Assembly (NCBI GenBank): GCA_030618925.1
Contig: JAUXCK010000083.1
Location: forward strand, 1 to 9,028
Length of the DNA: 9,028 nt
Reading direction: 5' to 3'
Source of the DNA: Desulfobacteraceae bacterium
Lineage (GTDB): Bacteria > Desulfobacterota > Desulfobacteria > Desulfobacterales > SURF-7
Positions 6,131 to 9,028 of this stretch are shown here, one piece after another; position 1 is the stretch's first letter; the number at the start of each line of letters is the position of its first letter. The position numbers were made by a program, and so were the translations under genes. The notes under the pieces are model-generated. The model worked only from the letters and a program-made list of their open reading frames with translations. It had not been told where the DNA came from and searched no databases.

Positions 6131-6162
6131 ACCAGGCAAAATCAAGCAAAACCAGGCAAAAC
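6131..6162. repeat. Three tandem 10-bp repeats in the pgi/glm divergent region
   Basis: Units ACCAGGCAAA (6131-6140), ATCAAGCAAA (6141-6150) and ACCAGGCAAA (6151-6160) follow each other without gaps; units 1 and 3 are identical and unit 2 differs at two positions. A period of 10 bp puts each unit on the same face of the helix, as for cooperative operator half-sites. The array lies about 65 bp upstream of the glm -35 element. Confidence 0.6.
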
Positions 6163-6286
6163 ACGTTTCTGGCGCTTCACCTGAAACCCCATCCTTGCCG
6201 TTTACATATTTTGTCGAGTTTTGGGGTGCGAAACTTGAGTAATTTACATTTTACACCATGTCCACTCCAAAGATCAAACTTTCATA

Positions 6287-6313
6287 TTGAAAAGGCAGAT
6301 TTGATGCTATTAT
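6287..6313 (+). promoter_or_regulatory. Possible pgi promoter
   Basis: TTGAAA (6287-6292) is followed by TATTAT (6308-6313). Both hexamers are good, but the spacer is only 15 bp, shorter than the optimum of 17. Transcription from here would give a leader of about 80 nt carrying the hairpin at 6336-6352. Confidence 0.3.
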
Positions 6314-6335
6314 CCGTGCAGCGTTTCAGCTGTCT

Positions 6336-6373
6336 GACACATTGGGTGTGTCTGCCGGCGCCGACTGTTTTTT
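6336..6373 (+). promoter_or_regulatory. Structured pgi leader: inverted repeat, GC palindrome, T-run
   Basis: A perfect 6-bp inverted repeat GACACA / TGTGTC with a 5-nt loop (6336-6352) is followed by the self-complementary octamer CGGCGCCG (6356-6363) and then by six T residues (6368-6373). All of it lies between the putative promoter and the pgi ribosome binding site GGGG (6390-6393). The pieces could be an operator or a weak attenuator, but no single stem-plus-T-run makes a convincing terminator. Confidence 0.3.
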
Positions 6374-6399
6374 GTCATACATAACACCCGGGGAACTTA

Positions 6400-8025
6400 A
6401 TGTCTGAATCTAAAAATATAAAACAGGATATCTGGAAGCAGTTGGACCAGCATGCAGACACCATGGGCCGGCCGGAAAAACACCTGAAGCATCTGATATC
6501 TGAAAAGGGTCGGCTGGAAAATTTTTCTTTAACAGGCGGCGGTATTTTCTATGATTTTTCCCGGCAGCGCATTGATGAAAAAGGGTTGACCCTTTTGTTG
6601 GAACTTGCCGAATCCCTTTCTCTGATAAAAACATTTCATAAAATGATGAATGGAGCGAAAGTAAACGGTTCTGAAAAAAGAGCGGCACTTCATACAGCAA
6701 CAAGGCAGTTTTCATCAGAGCCCCTGTTTGTCGACGGAACAGATGTCATGCCGGAAATTATCGCGGGGCGTGACAACATAAAATCTTTTGCGGGAAAGGT
6801 CCATTCCGGCGCCATCACCGGTTCAACGGGGAAACCGTTTAAGCACATTGTCATCATCGGAATTGGCGGGTCATATCTCGGTGCAGAGTTTGTCGGCAGA
6901 GCACTGAGTGGGTTTGCCGACAAGGGCTTGTCACTTCATTTTCTTTCAAATGTAGACATTCACAATTTTAGTGAAATCCTGTCCAAAATTGATCCTGACA
7001 CCACCTTATGGATCGTTATCTCAAAAAGCTACACCACCGCTGAGACCCTGGCCAACATGAATCAGGCCTATTCTTTTATGAAAGAAAACAAGATTCCTCC
7101 AGAACAGCACGTCATTACCGTGACCGCTAAAGGTTCGCCCGGGCATGACCCCTCGACCCCTGTCCTTGCGTCTTTTGACATGTTTGATTATATAGGCGGC
7201 AGATACAGCGTCACTTCGGCGGTTGGGGGAGTGCCCCTTAGCCTGTATCTGGGATACGACCGGTTTGAACGGTTTTTAAAAGGTGCGGAAGAAATGGATC
7301 TCCATGCAAAAAATGCATCTCCAGATAAAAATCTTCCGTTGATTGCGGCACTCCTGGGGGTTTGGAATAATAATTTTCTGGGATATCCAGCTGCTGCGAT
7401 TATCCCTTATGCAACACCGCTGTGCAAGCTGGCCCCCCATATCCAGCAGTTGTATATGGAAAGTAACGGCAAGTCGGTCACTACGGAGGGAGAAGATTTG
7501 GAGAAGCCGGCCGGAGTGATTGTTTTCGGTGAACCCGGAACGAATGCACAGCATTCCTTTTTTCAGCTGGCGCATCAAGGGCGCCCATTTCCCATTGATT
7601 TTATCGGGGTTGTGAACCCCTCTTATGACGGATATGAAAGCAAATCCAAAGGCGTCACAAATCATCAGGAATTATGGGCCAACCTTATTTCCCAGCCTGC
7701 CGCCCTTGCCGCTGGACATGAACAAGAAGATAAAACCAGATCTTTTTCAGGCAACAGACCCTCTTCAACACTTGTTCTGAAAGATTTGTCTCCTGAAAAT
7801 ATTGGCCGTTTGCTCTCTTTTTATGAGGCAAAGACCGTATTAGAAGCATTTGTTTGGGATATCAATCCCTTTGATCAGTTTGGTGTGGAACTTGGAAAAA
7901 CAACGGCCTCGAATATCAGAAATGAAATTTCGGAACGAAATATCAACCCGCAACATTCCTTTAACCGGGTTGATGATATTTCCAGGTATTATTTGAACGT
8001 GCTCTTTTCAGGAGACCTGTTATAA
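6400..8025 (+). CDS. pgi: Glucose-6-phosphate isomerase
   Basis: The 541-residue cytosolic enzyme interconverts glucose-6-phosphate and fructose-6-phosphate in glycolysis and gluconeogenesis. The SIS-fold motif GIGGSYLGAEF starts at 154. PGI signature 1 is DYIGGRYSVTSAVG (263-276) and signature 2 is FDQFGVELGK (491-500). Catalytic residues are recognisable: Glu354 in MESNGK, His385 in NAQHSFFQL and Lys500 in the final signature. Length is between the usual bacterial short (about 450) and long (about 550) forms and fits the long class. The ATG at 6400 has a GGGGA site six to seven bases upstream. The gene is divergent from the glm operon. Its product, fructose-6-phosphate, is the substrate from which the hexosamine pathway starts. 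Confidence 0.96.
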   Translation: MSESKNIKQDIWKQLDQHADTMGRPEKHLKHLISEKGRLENFSLTGGGIFYDFSRQRIDEKGLTLLLELAESLSLIKTFHKMMNGAKVNGSEKRAALHTATRQFSSEPLFVDGTDVMPEIIAGRDNIKSFAGKVHSGAITGSTGKPFKHIVIIGIGGSYLGAEFVGRALSGFADKGLSLHFLSNVDIHNFSEILSKIDPDTTLWIVISKSYTTAETLANMNQAYSFMKENKIPPEQHVITVTAKGSPGHDPSTPVLASFDMFDYIGGRYSVTSAVGGVPLSLYLGYDRFERFLKGAEEMDLHAKNASPDKNLPLIAALLGVWNNNFLGYPAAAIIPYATPLCKLAPHIQQLYMESNGKSVTTEGEDLEKPAGVIVFGEPGTNAQHSFFQLAHQGRPFPIDFIGVVNPSYDGYESKSKGVTNHQELWANLISQPAALAAGHEQEDKTRSFSGNRPSSTLVLKDLSPENIGRLLSFYEAKTVLEAFVWDINPFDQFGVELGKTTASNIRNEISERNINPQHSFNRVDDISRYYLNVLFSGDLL

Positions 8026-8098
8026 TCCGGAAGATTATTCCACACGGTGTTTTTGTTTTCGAAATGGAAGAGGACTTTAAGGAAAAGGTGGATCGAAT

Positions 8099-9028
8099 AT
8101 GGCAGACAAAATATTAATTATTGATGATTCCATGGTTGCTCGGCGAATGCTTAAAACCTGTATCCCGAAAAATAAAGGGTATGAGGTATTTGAAGCTGTT
8201 GATGGCCGGGACGGCATCTCTAAATTTAAAGAACTAAGGCCTGATATCATTTTTATGGACTTGACCATGCCTGTCCTGGATGGATATAAAGCCATTGAAA
8301 TCATAAGAGAGATCCAGGAAGATGCGATTATTATCGTCACGACGGCAGATATTCAGCCAAAGTCAATTTCAAGCGCTATGGCACTTGGCGCTTTTACCGT
8401 GTTAAAAAAGCCTGCAAAAGCATCATCGATCCAGGATGCCATTGCCAAAGCCGCTTTGAAAATCGAAACGCTCCGGGAAAACAGAATGAATGATGAGGCG
8501 GGGATTGTTTTTTCTGAGGAAGAAAAAGATGTACTCCAGGAGATTATGAATATCGCATTTGGAAATGCAGCTGCTGACCTTGCGGAAGTGGTTGATATCT
8601 ATGTGCTGTTGAGCGTTCCCAGTATACACATTGTCAGTATTGGGGCCCTGCCGGCATACCTGAAAGAGACCCTCAATTCTGAGGCCCCGAACGACATTGT
8701 TGAGCAGAAGTTCTGGGGCGAGTTTAAAGGCTCAGGCGTGCTGGTTTTTCCTGCAGGAGCAGGCCGAGATCTGATATCTGTTTTCGAAAAAATGGGCGCT
8801 GGGGATGATAAAAATGCGCCGGAAGACATTTTCGAGCAGGGTGGAATGCAGGAACTCGGCAATATTCTGATCGGTGCCTGTGTGGGAAAGGTTTCCGAAC
8901 TGCTGGATACGTTTGTTACCTATTCCCCTCCCCGGATTTTTCAAGAAGATATCAGTGATCCAAATTGTTTAATTGAGCACTTTGACCCGCTGCAAGTCGG
9001 AGGCCAAGCGGTCTTAGGAAGACAAATC
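8099..9028 (+). CDS. Response regulator receiver fused to a CheC-type phosphatase domain (3' end missing)
   Basis: 310 codons are visible and the frame runs off the right edge. Residues 1-120 form a CheY-like receiver: Asp9/Asp10 in the acidic pocket, phospho-acceptor Asp54 in FMDLTMP, switch Thr81/Thr82, and Lys104 in KKP. After a linker of about 18 residues comes a CheC/CheX/FliY-type region with two copies of the phosphatase motif, DVLQEIMNIAFGNA (144-157) and GGMQELGNILIGA (248-260). Each copy keeps the ExxN pair (Glu148/Asn151; Glu252/Asn255). In CheC these residues remove phosphate from CheY-P. The second copy lacks the Asp/Ser four residues before Glu. The start ATG has AAGG upstream and lies 73 nt after pgi, so cotranscription is possible but not shown. 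It is probably a chemotaxis or motility-related signalling protein, or a phospho-sink. Confidence 0.88.
   Translation, partial: MADKILIIDDSMVARRMLKTCIPKNKGYEVFEAVDGRDGISKFKELRPDIIFMDLTMPVLDGYKAIEIIREIQEDAIIIVTTADIQPKSISSAMALGAFTVLKKPAKASSIQDAIAKAALKIETLRENRMNDEAGIVFSEEEKDVLQEIMNIAFGNAAADLAEVVDIYVLLSVPSIHIVSIGALPAYLKETLNSEAPNDIVEQKFWGEFKGSGVLVFPAGAGRDLISVFEKMGAGDDKNAPEDIFEQGGMQELGNILIGACVGKVSELLDTFVTYSPPRIFQEDISDPNCLIEHFDPLQVGGQAVLGRQI

Larger units (their letters stand above)
6011..6399. other. Divergent regulatory region between glm operon and pgi
   Basis: There is no credible gene in these 389 bases. They hold the glm promoter, AT-rich sequence with three copies of TATCAA (6066, 6105 and 6124), and the 10-bp triple repeat. 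Next come an imperfect inverted repeat CGAGTTT / AAACTTG (near 6215-6238), a possible pgi promoter, and a pgi leader with an inverted repeat and a GC palindrome. I cannot match any of these to a known regulator. Confidence 0.6.

Noticed and set aside
8026..8098. Terminator after pgi (GGAA-GATTA-TTCC and CAC-ACG-GTG with T-run)
   Set aside because: Both stems are 3-4 bp and too weak. Read-through into the receiver-CheC gene cannot be excluded.
1..9028. CRISPR array, tRNA, rRNA or insertion sequence
   Set aside because: No regularly spaced repeats, no tRNA-like cloverleaf segment, no ribosomal RNA sequence and no transposase motif were found on either strand.

Overview
The window (9,028 bases) looks like a housekeeping stretch of a Gram-negative, sulfate-reducer-like chromosome, most likely Desulfobacterota (Desulfobacteraceae-type). 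The grounds are moderate base composition, the protein style, a stand-alone GlmU-like beta-helix protein next to glmM, and a receiver-CheC fusion. That placement rests on family recollection and was not searched. I see no insertion sequence, CRISPR array, tRNA, rRNA or prophage gene.

Layout. (1) 1-1725, minus strand: xseA, xseB and the start of ispA, the classic exonuclease VII / prenyl synthase gene string. (2) 1726-2070: an intergenic space holding the most notable element, a 28-bp site at 1869-1896 whose architecture matches a chromosomal dif site (XerC arm, 6-bp centre, XerD arm). Its XerD arm is identical to the Bacillus subtilis dif arm as I remember it. This suggests the window is at the replication terminus. 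(3) 2071-2446, minus: a 92-residue conserved-looking protein of unknown function, preceded by a possible 29-residue ORF that ends inside its ribosome binding site, with a good sigma70-type promoter just upstream. (4) 2711-3418, plus: a seven-helix Bax inhibitor-1 (YccA/YbhL/YetJ) family membrane protein. (5) 3425-6010, minus: a two-gene operon of a GlmU-like left-handed beta-helix protein followed by glmM. (6) 6400-8025, plus: pgi, divergent from the glm operon across a 389-bp regulatory gap that contains three tandem 10-bp repeats. (7) 8099-end, plus: a response-regulator receiver fused to a CheC-type phosphatase domain, cut by the window edge.

How the genes fit together. Pgi interconverts glucose-6-phosphate and fructose-6-phosphate. 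Fructose-6-phosphate is the entry to the hexosamine route, in which GlmM makes glucosamine-1-phosphate. The beta-helix protein resembles the acetyltransferase half of GlmU, the next enzyme. The divergent pgi / glm arrangement is therefore metabolically coherent. XseA/XseB with IspA and the dif site are general chromosome-maintenance and lipid functions.

The strongest non-gene signal is the dif-like site. Four FtsK-orienting (KOPS-like) octamers to its right all point toward it, and I found none pointing away. I did not find evidence for a wholly new defence or mobile system.
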